A stretch of DNA of 64,000 nucleotides from Gymnogyps californianus (Eukaryota > Chordata > Aves > Accipitriformes > Cathartidae), in the NCBI RefSeq assembly GCF_018139145.2, contig NC_059480.1:12896428-12960427 (forward strand), in the 5' to 3' direction. Of this stretch, positions 25,495 through 38,780 are shown in pieces. The notes beneath the pieces were generated by a model that searched no databases, was not told where the DNA came from, and saw only the letters and a list, made by a program, of their open reading frames with translations. Both the position numbers and the translations under genes were made by a program. Each line of letters starts with the position of its first letter. The first letter of the stretch is position 1.

Positions 25495-25830
25495 TGCCTG
25501 CCCATCCTGTCAGCTGAGGTTACAGCCAGGAGAACAAAGCTGGCAGCATAAAACATGTCTCCGGGCGAAGCACCCGCTCACTCTGGCGCCCTTGGCTGAC
25601 AGTTTGTGTGAATGTGCCAGACTCTGACTGACAGTGGCCGAGATGCACATGCATGCGATGCGATGGGAGCAGTAACTCCTGGCAGAAGAGCTGAAGACAA
25701 CAATATCTGCAACTACCTCAGCATCACCTGATTTTATCTTTGGAAATTCCGGCTCTGTTTGCTTTAACATCACTTCTTTCAGCCTGCCCTTGAAAACAGG
25801 ATGCAGCAAAGTCCCTGACAGAGAAAACAA
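25495..25830. promoter_or_regulatory. Candidate conserved regulatory element (CpG-enriched, TGACAG-rich)
   Basis: Seven CpG dinucleotides fall between 25562 and 25662, a clear local excess in a CpG-poor window, and the segment is visibly more GC-rich than its flanks. TGACAG/CTGTCA, the core bound by TALE homeodomain proteins (Meis/Pknox/TGIF), occurs at 25507-25512 (CTGTCA) and at 25597, 25629 and 25816 (TGACAG). CAGCTG E-boxes sit near 25492 and 25511. ATGCACATGCATGCGATGCG (25643-25662) looks like clustered POU-type half-sites. The 106-codon minus-strand frame here shows no known domain. This looks like an enhancer or an unmethylated non-promoter CpG cluster, but no conservation data were available. 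Confidence 0.4.
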
Positions 25831-26840
25831 TCTTCTATCTTCATATTTTTAGAGGAGGAAATAGTGTCCAGTATTTCCAATTAATTTTTTTAGTAATAAT
25901 CCTAATGCCTTGGAATTGCTCTTTAAGTGAAGAATTTAGTGTAATTTTTATTACATATAATGATTTTTCTTTATCAATGACAGTGATGAACAAAGATTAT
26001 TTTCTATTTTCTTTTTATAAAAAACTTATTCTTTTCCTGTTTATGTGAAGCTTTATTTAAAATCATTCTTATTCAAATCTTATTGTGAATGTCACACTTT
26101 ATTTTCATTGGATGTGTTTTGAAAGGTTTTTCAGTCTTCCCAATAATCTCCTGAGTCTCCTATTCTTGAAGCAGTTTTCCTTTCTCATCTGTATCTTTGC
26201 TTTATATGCACTGACATCCTAATCCTGCCAGATCAGAGTTTTGTAATTTTGCTCTTGCAGAGCATTTAAGTACTAATGGCTTCATAGTAGTGGAACTAAA
26301 GAGCTGGCACCTTGCAGTACAGACCTGCGGAACAAGGACTTCTTACTTCTGATTTGTACAGAGCTGAGCAAATCGCTACTGTCAAGGGATATGTAAGAGT
26401 AGTGCTGGTTTATAACTATGGTAACTAACAATGGATTGGTCCTTTAAAATCTAATAGTTTGCCCTGTTATATAGTATCATGCTTACACTGGCAAATCTTC
26501 CACAGCAAAACTCAAGACTGCTCACCCCAACTAGACTTTTGTTTCTGTCCTCCTTTCCCACTTCTATTGTCTTACAAACAGTCAGCTACAGGCTGGAGGC
26601 TATATGCACGTTCTCTATGGACAAGGCAATGGTGTAAGATTTTTTTTTAAATACTTAATTCTGAAACCTGTGTGAGTTTTATCACACTTTAATCACTCCA
26701 GCCATATCTATATTCAATGAATTTTGAGGTTTTGGTACAGGATTCTCCAATCTTGATCCTAGCAATGTAATTGCACTTTGTCTGTATTACTAGTGTTCCT
26801 CAAGGTAGTTCTAGAAACCATCTCAAAATTAGTGTGCATG

Positions 26841-26884
26841 CTCTCTTTCTTTTTTCTCTTTCTCTTTTTTCTTTCTTCTTTTTT
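26841..26884 (+). repeat. Homopyrimidine tract containing a perfect mirror repeat (H-DNA candidate)
   Basis: All 44 bases are C or T. Positions 26844-26876 form a perfect 33-nt mirror repeat centred on T26860: C45/C75, C49/C71, C56/C64 and C58/C62 (last two digits) pair symmetrically, with T everywhere else. Homopurine-homopyrimidine mirror repeats are the classical sequence requirement for intramolecular triplex (H-DNA). Function is unknown. Confidence 0.88.
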
Positions 26885-27686
26885 GCTCTCTTTATATGTA
26901 TCCTGCACACCTGCTTGTGCATGCAGGAAATGACATTGCTAATTGGTATGTAAGATAGTGGTACATCTTTATTAGATCAACACATTTTCACTAGACATTT
27001 AAAGAATTTCATTGAATCCATTTGAAAAGGCGATGACTTGTAAGTATAACTAATAGAGGGCAGAGTCTTCAAGTTTATTTTTATTGCAAATTTTCACATC
27101 CTGTATAACAGAAATAATATATTACACTAAACATGAGTACTTCATTCCAAATCATTTGACACACATTCAAAGACATTGTGCAACTACAGAGAAATGCATG
27201 TGTGTGAATATTGTTTAATATATCATGGTTTCTTTTGTTCGTGGACTCTGAGATCAGAATTACAAATGTTTCTTCCTACGGCTAGTCACTTAAATCCACA
27301 ACATCTAATTTATGTGGCTGAGTATGAATTTAGCAGTCTAGTATCAAGCATGTGCTTTTGGCTGTGCTGATCTTTAGCATTATTTTCTTATTTTAATGCA
27401 GAATTTAACCTTTTAGTTGCTGCTTCTTTTCAGTTTGGCTTATTTCAAAAAAGAACGGTTCCACACCGTTTCATGCAAACAATTCTTTTTTTTTATATCC
27501 TCACTGAGACCAAAATAATAGTCATGTGAATGTGTGGCTCTTTTTTTTCCCCACAGCACCAGGTAGAAAGTAGTCAAAATCTATGTTAATATTATTTTGT
27601 TCAGCTTTAAGTAGTTTTCCACTCTCCTTTGCACTCAGTAGAATAAACCAGACCCATCTGACCCAGAGCCAAGAATAACAGTAATG

Positions 27687-27723
27687 CCTCCTCTTTCTTC
27701 TCCCTTCTCTTCCTTCTTCTCTC
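27687..27723 (+). repeat. 37-nt homopyrimidine tract
   Basis: All C or T (CCTCCTCTTTC onward) but without the perfect mirror symmetry of 26844-26876. It is followed by ACAG, which resembles a splice acceptor, but no plausible exon follows. Confidence 0.75.
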
Positions 27724-29509
27724 ACAGAAAGAAAAAAAGAATTTTCTTTATTATTTGATGAGCCCAAACAAGTTAAGGCCCTGCATCAAATATTTTTTGA
27801 ACCCTTTAACATTTCTGAAGTATGATAACATATTTTGCGTTGGTTACGTGACAAATAGTTTACTTATGTTATGCTTGTAAAAATTTCCGTTGCCTATATT
27901 GGTGGTTAGAAATGCTGCCAGTATGCATGAGTAATCACAAGAACAGCCATCGGTCTTCAGATGAAGTCAATATTTGCTTGTGCTTCAAGTAGTGGATATG
28001 TTTGTGTGGGAGCTTAAAACAATATGTCGATAAATAGTATGAAGCCATCTTTATCTGGAACATAATAGTAGCTAAGGTGGTGTTAGAAGCACTATATTAT
28101 AATTGTGCACAAGAACTATGCTCCTTACTCAGTTTCTTTTAAAACATGACACTGAATTAAATGTGAATTTACATGATTTCCACTTCAGTAGTTAATGTTA
28201 GTGGAGTCTCAAGGGTTTAGAGAGGAAAAAAAAAGTCTCAAAAAATGCCTATGTGTTAATACAAGAACTAAAATTTGCTATTTTAGCTTAATAAATCTGG
28301 CCAGAAAAATCTTTCTGGTGATGTTTCAGATCCTTTTTTATTGTTTTCTCCTTATTTTTGCATTAGAAGCACAATTAGAAAGCATGGTATGGTGCAACAA
28401 AGGAAAAGTTCTTGAAGTGTATTTGGATTCTAGCTTATGGTCTTCTAGATTTCACTTTTGGAGGGGATTTGAGGGACGAGGTGAGACTGGAAGGTTCTTG
28501 TATTCAATGTTCATTCCTGCTTCTGACAAGAGGGAAAAAAGCAGGACTTTTCAATATTTTAATTGTACATTGAAGTAAGAAGCGGGGTTTGGGGTAGATG
28601 AAAAACTAATGGTATATACTGCAACACAAATTTGCATACATATGAGATCTCTGGCATATGAACAGCAGCTTTCACAGCCATCTGTTCTTTTGTTGGGATT
28701 GCAGCAGCTTGCATCAGTTCCAAATATTCACTGATGTGGGCTAAACATGTTTAATAAGCACCTATTGAAAGTATAGGTTATAGGAAGCAAATCCTGTGTT
28801 GTTTCTAGACAAATCTTAATGATTATTGTTGTGTCAGCTAGCTTTTGTCCATGCTCTTTTGTTTTTCTTTGGGATGATTGTGGCTGTTCTGACATGTTTA
28901 TCTGCTAGTATTGGCATATTCAGTGATTAGGGAGTCTTACTGCGGTGAGAGAAGGAGCTCTACTGTAGCTGGGGTCAAGAGCTCTGCCCTTGTAGGTAAC
29001 CTAAAAATCTAGGGAGAGAGAAGAGGATGAGAACCTGATGTCATCTCTCATTACAAAGAAAAACGGGTTTGGGGAAGGATACAATCAAAGTATCTCTCAA
29101 ACTCTCGTGGTATCTAATAGCTGACTTGGACTCTCCAGCCTTTAAACTAGGAGTCTATACTTGTCTCTCATGTAACTGCCAGTCAGCCCTATGGCAAGAG
29201 AGATTATGATACAAACCATCTGGATGTAGTGTTGAAATGATGCACTCTGGATCCCTTCAGATAAAATCCATCTCTTGTTGTTCCTATAAATTAATATTAG
29301 GAAAAGATTCAGCCCAGATCCTCTCCTGTTGAATTTTGCTAAGTCCATCAAGCAAAACATTCAAAACAAAAAAAAGACTGCTGGAGTGCTTGAAGGTAAT
29401 TTGTGTTGGCTATTGATTATTCTAGGAGGTATGGGAAAGGATGGGCTCTTTGGCTTGCATTATAATTATGCACCCTTTTTTGTTTTGTTTGTCATGTCCC
29501 ATCCTGCCT

Positions 29510-29527
29510 CCCCCCCCCCCCCCCCCC
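29510..29527 (+). repeat. Poly-C run, 18 bp
   Basis: Uninterrupted C18, then G and a few further C. No gene context. Confidence 0.95.
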
Positions 29528-31916
29528 GCCCAAGTTTCCTGTTGAATTTCTCATTCTGGAAATGTAAAATATTCAGGCAGACAACCTAAACTGAATGTTA
29601 CTTGCTGGGGGAATACTGACTTTAACTTATTTTCTCTTCAGATCTTTACTCTGGGCTAACACAGGAATGGGAAATAAGATAATAATTCTATATTTAGTTG
29701 GTGTTGCTAACTTTCTCCCAATTCCTGATTTTCAGTAGTTACCTCACAGATTTCAGAGTATCTGTCTGTAACTGTGAATGTGTCAGAAGTTGCTAACAAG
29801 CACTTGTACGTGTGAAAACTAAAGTATAAATATTTTTAATCAAAATAATTCCGAAATTATCATAGTTGGTGGATGAATAAACATCTAGTTAGTCATTGCA
29901 ATTTTTCCAATGGCATCCGTGCTGGAGAGAACTATGACCACGCTGTGACCCAGTGACCAAGATCTGGCAACTGCAAGTGTTTAAATGTATGAAGTGTCTA
30001 AAATATAGCAACAAGAATGAATTGCAGAACTCAAAAAAGGACAGAATGCTTCAGAGCTGAAGAATTTCAGGCTTATATTTTTACTGGGCTTATATTTATA
30101 AATTTCTAAATACAACATTGTCTTTTAAACCTCCTACCACAATTTCCTTAAAGGCACCTAATCTAAGGAATATAAAGTATTAATCAAGGACTGGATGTCC
30201 ATTTAAGACAGATCTGAAGAGGGTGTAAACATAGTCGCCATACTTGCAGACTTATCAGCAATGTATGGCACTTTAAAACACAGGAAGCTCCTTATCAAAA
30301 TACATGATATGGTGAAAATCTGTTTCATACTAAAATCAACACCTATGAAAGGACTAATAAATCCATGACTGAATGAGAAATTTTTTCACTGTAGAGCCTT
30401 GTATAGCTGCTGAAATCATGTATGTGGTAAAAGCCAAACTATTCTGGCTATTTGTGCTCTTCAGGATTCAGTTACCATATCAAAATGAATACTGTGCCAA
30501 TCCAGTTAAAACACAAATGAATTTCTCCCATTTCTGGAATTATGAAGATAATAGACAGTTTGGTGTAGTTTGGAGAAAAGTGCAGGTCATGATTGCTTTC
30601 AATGAGAGTGACTTTATCTCTGTGTCCTTTTTCCCAGGGATCCATCAGAGTAGAAGGTAGTTTCTGGACTAAGCATAGAAGTTCACAAATTTGAAGTTGA
30701 TAGATTAATTCAAACTATCATATATCCAGTGTGGTAAAGGTTTTCACACAAGTGTGTTGAAAGATGTTTTTCATTTATTATTGGGTGCCATAGATTATTG
30801 TAGACTGGCTGTCCCCATTAAGCTGACCAGACCTCAGGGGAGTTCTTTTTGCTGTGTAACTCTTCAGAAACTCAATCAAAAACTAAATAACTGGAGTTGT
30901 TGCATTGGCAGCTCATTCCATTTAATGAGGGGTTAAAAAGAAAAGCTGGTGCTCTTGAACACCTGCCTGAAGTAGCTGGAATAGACTGGCAAATCCAGAG
31001 ATGTTTGACTAGTCTTTGAATGGGAATTGGAAGAGTAAGCCTTTACAATAAATATTTTCAGCTTTAATATAGATAACATCTACTTACATAGAAAAATTAC
31101 GTGTATGTGGCTGATTTGTAGTTAATCATGAAGCAAGCCAAAGTCACACTGATGAACAAGCAGTCATACATACTAAGCCTGTAGGTCATGATAGCTGGAG
31201 ATTTTAGGCTTTGGGATTAATCTGATTTTATGTTCTTATTTGCGTATCTAATGAATATGCATTATCATTTGCATATATGACATGATGCCTAACATCAGGT
31301 CTTAGCCTAACAACGTATTTCCTCAGCAAGAAGCCAAATGACTGTGCTTTAATCTTACAAATGCTGGAATCCAATGCACTAGAATTAGATACAATCTCTG
31401 TACTGTGCGTAACTGGAGGAAAGTGACCCTGCCACTTTTTAGTCTGCGAAAGCTGTTTGTAATTTCTTGGAATGACTCCCTTCCCACAGAGACAATATTT
31501 AGAGATAATATTGAAGGTTAGCACTCCTACGTATTTTAGATCAATGCTCTGCCTTGGGTTGCTGGACGTCCTTCTCTTGGGTTCTCTGTAGCTCAAATCC
31601 TGGAGCAAATCAGACCAATAACTGAATTCGTCAGTTCTCTAGACAGGCTTGTGTTTAGCTTCCTTTGGGAAGAGGCTGAGTCACTCCCACCAGCTGCCAT
31701 GTTATGGAGCTTCCTGTAGAGTGGTGCCAATCTCGAGATTTTCAGTTTGCTAGTTCTGATTTTTGGCTGAACACTCAAGTTCATTCAGTTATGAGATTGT
31801 CATTTCAGTTTTCATTAAAACTAAAAGCAACTTTTAACCCTTATAGAAATGTAGAAATCTGAAACTGTGAAACAGTACAAACTAAGCTCTATGATGTTCT
31901 AAAATTTTTGAAGATT

Positions 31917-31960
31917 TAAAAAATCAAAACAACCCCCCCAAAACCCCAGAAAAAGAAAAA
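31917..31960 (+). repeat. AC-rich low-complexity tract
   Basis: A-rich sequence with C8 and C4 blocks. A C9 run (31997-32005) follows about 40 bp later. Confidence 0.8.
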
Positions 31961-33515
31961 TAGAACTGTTTTTGTATAAGATAACTTCTCTTCCCTCCCC
32001 CCCCCAACCAGTTCCACAACCCTCTGCTTTCAGAGGCCTGTGTTCACAGATTTTAGAAAGCACAGCCTGTGTCTGGGACTGACAGTGGGAGGACTGAGAG
32101 CAGGAGTGAAGAAGGGCTGCTCTGAGATGGGATAAGATGAGAGATGATGATCTGGAGTAATAATTGTGGGGACTGTATGCTGTAAGGAGCTATGTGTCCA
32201 GAGCAATTGGGAGGCACAATCCCACCAGTAGACTTCTAGACTTCCGTATGGGATTCATGGTTTGGGAATCCTGAAGAAGTGGCTGTGCCCCTCTTTATTT
32301 TTCCTTTACCTCCTTTTCCCAAAACACCTCTCTTGTTTTCTTCAGTCACCATGGGGTTTCCTCACTTTTCACAATCTATTATAACTCAAAAATTCAGTCC
32401 TCCTCCTTCAATCTAGTCTCCGTATGTACTGGTTTACCTGGGGCTCCTACTGTTGTTCCCACTTGTTCGTGTCGGTGTTTGCAGTCTTTCAGCTGGATTT
32501 TTCTTGCAAAAGTGAAGCCCAGCTTCTGCTCCAGTAGGTTTTAAGAGATGTTGGATAGAGGATGAACATACCACAGACTTTCCAGGACTCAGAAAAGAGT
32601 ATGTGCAGCATTAAAAATGGTCATTATAGTAGAATTATTCCAACTAAATCAGGACTTTTATTGCATTCTATGCTGTTCCAATTTGCCTGAGATAAAAGGC
32701 CAAGCAGTGGCTGCTACCCTGCTTCTAGAAAAGCAGGCAGTAGGAGGAGTTGGAAAGGAAAAGCACTTTCAAGCCTTTGGTTTAAATGATGAGAAGTTTA
32801 AATGGAAATAAAGAATGTTTCTTGGTAACAGAGTTATCTTATCTGACACGGGAAGAAACGTAAGACTCAAAAGACCGTGTATGCAAAATGCTGAATACTT
32901 ATGTTGTTTGGCTGCAGTTGTGCTGCAGAAGGTTGTTTTTAATTTTTTTTGTTTGTTTCTTTTTATCCATTTGTTTTCTTTTTGTTCATTGTGTCAAGGA
33001 AGTCTGGAATGCTACTGTTTTCTGTTAGATAACCAACAGCTGCTTAAGGCTCATTTTCTTGGCTTTTCTGATGAGATTATTGTTTTGTTAGACCTTTTAG
33101 TAGAATTGACAAGACGTGAATTTTCATTGTTACAGTTTGTTTAGGAGGTCTATGCATGACCTAGGATTCTACTGCTTTAGGCATAATAACCATGGAGCAA
33201 AAGCACAGTTGCTACATCCCCTCCTACTCACCTCCGTTATCAAAGGTCTTACTGGACTGAAACATGTTGCATGTAAATAATATTTTTGTTTGTTTGTTTC
33301 CCCAGAAACTAGAACTCTGGTTGTAGTTCTAGTAATTTCTGGTTAGGATTGATTGCTATAGCTGTTTTCTGCACAGGAAAGTTCATACACTATCCTGGCA
33401 TGACTCTTTATAATGAAAGTTGCTTTTTCTGCTTTGGGTATTATTCAGCTGGTTTAGTTAAGTACTTACTGTTGGACACAGAGTGTCCAACAGATCAAGT
33501 CCAAGTATTAAGGTC

Positions 33516-33553
33516 TGGTTTTGTTTTTTGGTGGCTTTTTTTTTTTTTTCCTC
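33516..33553 (+). repeat. GT/T-rich tract with T15
   Basis: GGTTTTGTTTTTTGGTGGC leads into an uninterrupted T15 at 33536-33550. Confidence 0.8.
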
Positions 33554-35339
33554 AAGTGTGGCCCAGCTTCTGGCTTTACTCAGTCACTGACAGCAATGGA
33601 GGGATGAAGCCTTCTCAGAGCCAGCAGAATGATGGGTAGTAGCCAGATGCTACTTACTGGAGCTTTATTTGCTGTAACAAATATATTTGGGTCCCCTTCA
33701 GGTCTGTCTTTTATTTATTGGCAACCTAATCCCAATCACCAGGTTAAAAGAAACCCTCCACACTCTGGAGGACTGGACCTGAACTTGGTTAAATGTAGCC
33801 AGAAGAATGTTATTTCTGAAGTTGCTCCAAGTTTTAGGATTCTGGCACATCCTAGTGTCTCAAGTTTATTTTAATATTTTAGTGAACACCAACAATATAA
33901 AATACCCACAATTAGTGGCTAACAATAGGAAATAAATCTTTATTGTTGTCAGATAGATAAGTTCCAAGTGAAAAACAAGTATTCTTCCTAGCCTATTGAG
34001 ACATTTCATAGTAAAATGTTTCCTAGGTATGCCTCTTTGTGTTAGTCCTTATTTAACTTTCTGATCCAGCTGCTGAGGATTCAGCTATAAAGGGAAAAAA
34101 TAGAAATGCATCACACTTACAGTATTTTATTTTCTTCATTATCTAAGGTGCTGAACTGTCTTCTTTCAGTACAATTTGTAATAGTGTTCCATTAGTCTAG
34201 CCTTTTTTTGGAAACTATTGAATGTTTGTGGATGGGATCATGCCTATTTCCCATGGCAGCAGACTGCCTTAAAATTAATGGTCACATTATACTTCAGAAG
34301 AAGATTGATACTATTTTTTAAGGTAGGGTATTCTGCTTGGCTGAATAGACCCACCTAGTGTCACTTGTAATTTAGGTAATGGGATTGCCTGGTACCTCGT
34401 TATAGACCTCGTACTGAAAGTGGCAGAAAGTGGCAGCAAATGTCGTTGTTTTTACAAGCAGCCTATGAAATAACATAGGCATCGCTGAATATGAGAATTT
34501 CCTAAGATGCTTGAAAATTGGACTAAATGCACTGTCTATATGAAGGACAGATACCAAGTCTCGTTGCAATGGGCAATGTCAGAAATAGGCTGAGAGTGGT
34601 GGGACCTGAACTGACAGATGTACTGGAAGATATAATATGCTTACTGTTTAATCATGTGGATAGAGTAGAAGATGGAAACATTGAGAATAAGAAGCTTACA
34701 GTAAGAGCTACTGCTTAGTCTGAGCAATAACCTCTGAGGCTTCTTAATCTCCTAGGGGAATTGTATAGATGCAATAAGTCTGACAAGATAAATAAAAGAA
34801 TAAAGAATCTTGTAAGTCAGTGAAATTCTAGATTTTAATTTCTGCTATTCTACAAGGGATTGGGGAAAGGGAAATAAAGAGAGGAAGTAAAAAAAAAAAA
34901 AGTGCCCTACATTAGTTCTGTTCATGATTTAGGAAACATAGAAATGAGTCTAAGACGTGATGTTTTTTGCTTTTGGAAGCATATTAAGGCTTGGAATCCC
35001 CAGCCTTGACTGAGGAGTCAAGATGGCTGCACTTCTGATTGACGTAGTTTGTGGTTAAATGTTGCCATGCTGTCAAAAAGCCTCAGGTAGGTCTGAGAAA
35101 AACATGTGGTAAATAACTGTCCCTGTTCCACAGCCTTGTGGTTTAAAAGCTTGCAAGAAATTAAAGGATGTAAAGATCTGTCTGAGGGGTATATAACTGC
35201 TGCCCATAATGATGTATTGGGTAGGCAGGATTGAAGCAGCTCAGTTTTAATCAATGGGAATGATGTGGGACAGGTGGGAGTGGAATGAGAAAAACGTAGT
35301 AGGTCCTAATGTGCCCATCTTAACACTTTAAAAATGTAA

Positions 35340-35830
35340 ACACACTTACGAAGGTGGGCTTTTCAACAAGCATGCTTGTGTGGGAGTATATCGATGTTAC
35401 ACTTGTGGCCACAGAAGGCAAGGTAATGCAAATAAATGCCAGTAATCTGCTGGTAGTTAGAGGGACCACAGATAAAGCTTCCCCTTATGTACTGCAAGAA
35501 TACACTGCTTATTGCAACATGTGTTTGGAGAACCATAAATTAGTGTAACTTTTCCAAGCTAGAAAATCATAAAAGCTATTTAGCATATTTACTAACATAA
35601 GTCATTAACATTGGAAGCTGTATAATGTAAACAGACTGCTTTCCCTGACCTGTCTGTCATGCCAGTTGTTGAACAGCACATTAACTTGAACAATTGCAGC
35701 AACTTTTAAATGTTCTATGAAACATTTAAATTACATCAGTAGGAAAGATATTTTAGGAAATTTAATTAGATACCAAAGCATGCAGGTGCTTGTAATTTAA
35801 TTGCTCAAAAAGGATGGATTGCTAAACATT
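35340..35830. promoter_or_regulatory. Candidate conserved regulatory element (octamer, FOX, SOX and homeodomain motifs)
   Basis: It contains a perfect octamer ATGCAAAT (35426-35433), a forkhead site TGTAAACA (35626-35633), a SOX-type AACAATTG (35689-35696), TTTAATTAG (35761-35769) and TTTAATTG (35796-35803). The perfect 10-bp inverted repeat at 35705-35730 lies within it. No repeat or coding similarity was seen. Such clusters are common in developmental enhancers but also arise by chance in AT-rich DNA. Confidence 0.33.
35705..35730. repeat. Perfect 10-bp inverted repeat
   Basis: TTTAAATGTT (35705-35714) and AACATTTAAA (35721-35730) flank the 6-nt loop CTATGA. It sits inside the regulatory-looking block 35340-35830. 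It may be two half-sites for a dimeric factor or only a chance AT-rich palindrome. Confidence 0.75.
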
Positions 35831-36159
35831 TCATAACTTTATTTTTGTTCATCATCTTTTGCTTAATGCACACTGGTTCCATGAATGCTAAGTAGTGGAA
35901 TTTTTAGCAGAAATTTTAATAAACATTACAATAGACAACTAAAAACTATAAACATTTACATATCTTCTAAAGTCTGTAGTAGATATATAATGCAATAATT
36001 TAAATTCTTCTGTACATTATTATAAGGATCTTAAGAAAAATTTCTATCCCTTCCAAGTCCAGCAAATCTTGTGCAAGAAAGTAATGTCTTATGTGGGTTT
36101 CTGCAGTGTTGAAGACTGTTGTCAGCCATAAGCATTCAAACAATATAAATCATAAGCTT

Positions 36160-36177
36160 AAAAAAAAAAAAAAAAAA
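36160..36177 (+). repeat. Poly-A run, 18 bp
   Basis: Uninterrupted A18 followed directly by a pyrimidine-rich stretch. No retrocopy body is recognised upstream. Confidence 0.92.
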
Positions 36178-38151
36178 TCACTTTTACTGCCCTTTCTTTG
36201 CTACACATGGCTCTCTTGCTCCCTTAGAGGTCAAAATGTGTTATACTTACTTGCTTTCTGCTTTAACTGCTCTTTTGCTGTTAATTCCTCTCTCCTATGC
36301 TCTTCTCTTCTCAGCTCTTCATATTCCTGTCACCTTTCACTTACTCTGTGTCTCTGCGTTTTTCTGAATTCCTAACCACAAAAGCCTGGCTTACGGCTTT
36401 AGTTGACTCTGGGGACAGTGGTGAATAGGAAGCATGACTGTATTGTCATGAGGAACTACAGAAACTTGGGAAGTAGCATCCTTCTATAGTTTCATGCCTG
36501 TTGAAAGAGATGGCCAGAAATCATCTTTGTAATTACAATAAACATGCATAAGAGTTGGCAATTTAAGATAATGTCTATCTCTCCTAGATGTCTTCTCTGC
36601 TTGTAAAGTGAGGACATCAGAGTTTTTGCTCTGAGCATATTGCTTTCCAGACTGTATCCACTTCCCTACCAAGAATAACTTCAGGACTCATTCTTTAAAG
36701 TCTAAACAATGAAACTAAGATATGTTTAATTAAAGCTCATAGGACTAATGATTTAATCTCCCCTTTCTTCTCCTCCGTATTATCGCAAACAGTGCTGGAA
36801 TGTCTTCCCCCGCAGGGCTAACACTAGTTTTTGTCAGTCCACTTACTGCTGTTCTGACTCTCCTGAATTTGGTGCTTTCAGTACAGACCCATTAGCCCTG
36901 CCAGGGAGTGTCCCAGGAATACGCAGAAAGCAACAGAACAGGAATATTGCTGTATTTCACAGTTAAGTGTAGTAAGTCTCATTTCATCCTGAGAGGAATT
37001 GTTCTGATTGCAATATGTGGACAGTGTTTTTATAACATGAAAGTGTTTCTGTGTTGAGAGATGAGAGGAAGATTATATTAATGAAAAGATAGTTTCAACA
37101 ATGTTAGTTAGCTACCCACCCAAGCTGTTTGAAGGCTTTTCACAATATTTTTCAGTAATCATTTAGTTTCACAAAGCCACACATCTCAATGCAATCGGTG
37201 CCACTGGAGTTAGTGTGTCTGGATGGCCCTGTGGGTGTTCATGCTTGGCCAACTTCTCAAATAAACACTTACAGTTCCTTTAAAAAAAAAACAAACCACC
37301 ACCTATTTTCTGTAAGTGTCATCTAGATATCTAAGAGTTTCACACTGATAATGATCTCTCTACCATTTCCTCCTCCCTCCTAATAATCCCATAATGTTCC
37401 AGCGAATTTTTTGGTAAAAAGTAACTTTAAGAAAATATCGGAGGAAAAGTTTTCAGTTTCAAAACTATAGTACAGATGAAAAAAATGTAGATTACATAAC
37501 TAAAATTATTTATTTTCATGTTATTTTTTACTTTTAATTTGGTTATGTCTGTTTAAAATTAGAAGTATAATGAAGAGTGAACTAATAAGGAATGATTAAC
37601 TAATAAGTACCTATAATCCTGAACTGTTTTGCTGTCTATATGAAAATTATTACATTAAAATACACAAAATATTTGTATTTCAGGACAAATGAGATAAAGG
37701 AACAATAGGTAATTTGTCAAAAAACTGACTCTATCTGGATACAAGATACTTAATAATTATCTATGCAAGCACTAAAAAAATCATTAATTCTCTGATTGGT
37801 TTGGATTGTCAGTGTTTTCAATGTTTATACAACTAATTCAGAAAAATATAATAAAATCAATGGGATTATAATAATTCAAAACAGTCGGGCTTTGAACCTC
37901 TAATCATGCAGGTTTTTAAATGTTTATCTGCAAGTAATGGGAGTAGTCAATATATTGCAGGTAAGTCTTTGGTTTATAGTATGAGCAGAGTCAAGTCTTC
38001 TGTGATTGTTATTATTACTTAAATTAGTTATGAATAGTCATGTGCTTAAGACTTATGTTAGCAGGGGCAAAATAAAGTCAGATGATTTAAATTGGGTTTT
38101 CATGTGTGGAGAGGCATTGAGATTACTGGAAACTCTTCAAAAACTGTTCTG

Positions 38152-38216
38152 TATAAATATATATATAAAAAATATTATATACAAATAATTATATATAAAA
38201 TTATTTTATTTCAGTA
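38152..38216 (+). repeat. AT-rich low-complexity tract with (TA)n
   Basis: Almost pure A/T, with TATATATATA and ATATATAA units. Likely an easily unwound, length-variable region. Confidence 0.75.
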
Positions 38217-38780
38217 TGTTATTGTTCTTTCCAAAAGAGATGTAGATAGAGGATAAGGAAAGGCAGATGTCTTTCCTAAGACATCTATACACTTTTGCAA
38301 GGATCCTAAGTTACTTCCGTAACTGTTTTGTATAGGTGGGCATGATAACATTTCATTGTTAAGGAACATTTCCCACCCTTACCTTGGGGCCTTTCCCTAC
38401 TGTATTGTGATACAGAAATCAGAAACCCTTGGTTTTCTTCAATTCGTTATTGAATTCATATGAAAAAAAAAAATGAACAATGAACAAGGAATAAGTACTT
38501 GCCAGTTTTTATTCTGATACCATCTAACTACTTTGAATTCCTATCCAAATACTGATGCAATGTAGAGTCACGTCCATCAGCTGTGCAAGAACTTTACAGT
38601 TGCAAAATGCGTCTGTTAAAGTCATTCTGTTTCCTCTGCATTTGTGGAAAAAAATCGTTGATCGAATGACTGTTTTCATTGAAAACTGTACAGCTGGGAA
38701 GGTCAATCTTTCTTGTCAATTATTTAATTTTTACATCCTTGTGCCTCTTAGAGTTGAATTGTTTAGCTTAACCCAAGTGC

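Larger units (their letters stand above)
25831..35339. other. Noncoding unique DNA
   Basis: AT-rich at 25850-26110. Contains the 26.8-kb mirror repeat, the C18 run at 29510, AC-rich and C9 tracts near 31.9-32.0 kb, and T15 at 33536. GCCTATG/CATAGGC at 34461-34480 is a 7-bp inverted repeat. The longest frames (127 codons at 28195, 126 codons at 31228 minus) show no protein signature. Confidence 0.65.

Noticed and set aside
28195..28578. 127-codon plus frame with hydrophobic centre
   Set aside because: TTG start, poly-Lys from an A-rich run, no domain; length expected by chance at this base composition.
34461..34480. 7-bp inverted repeat GCCTATG/CATAGGC (similar one at 16527-16545)
   Set aside because: Stems of 7 bp with short loops are expected many times by chance in 64 kb.
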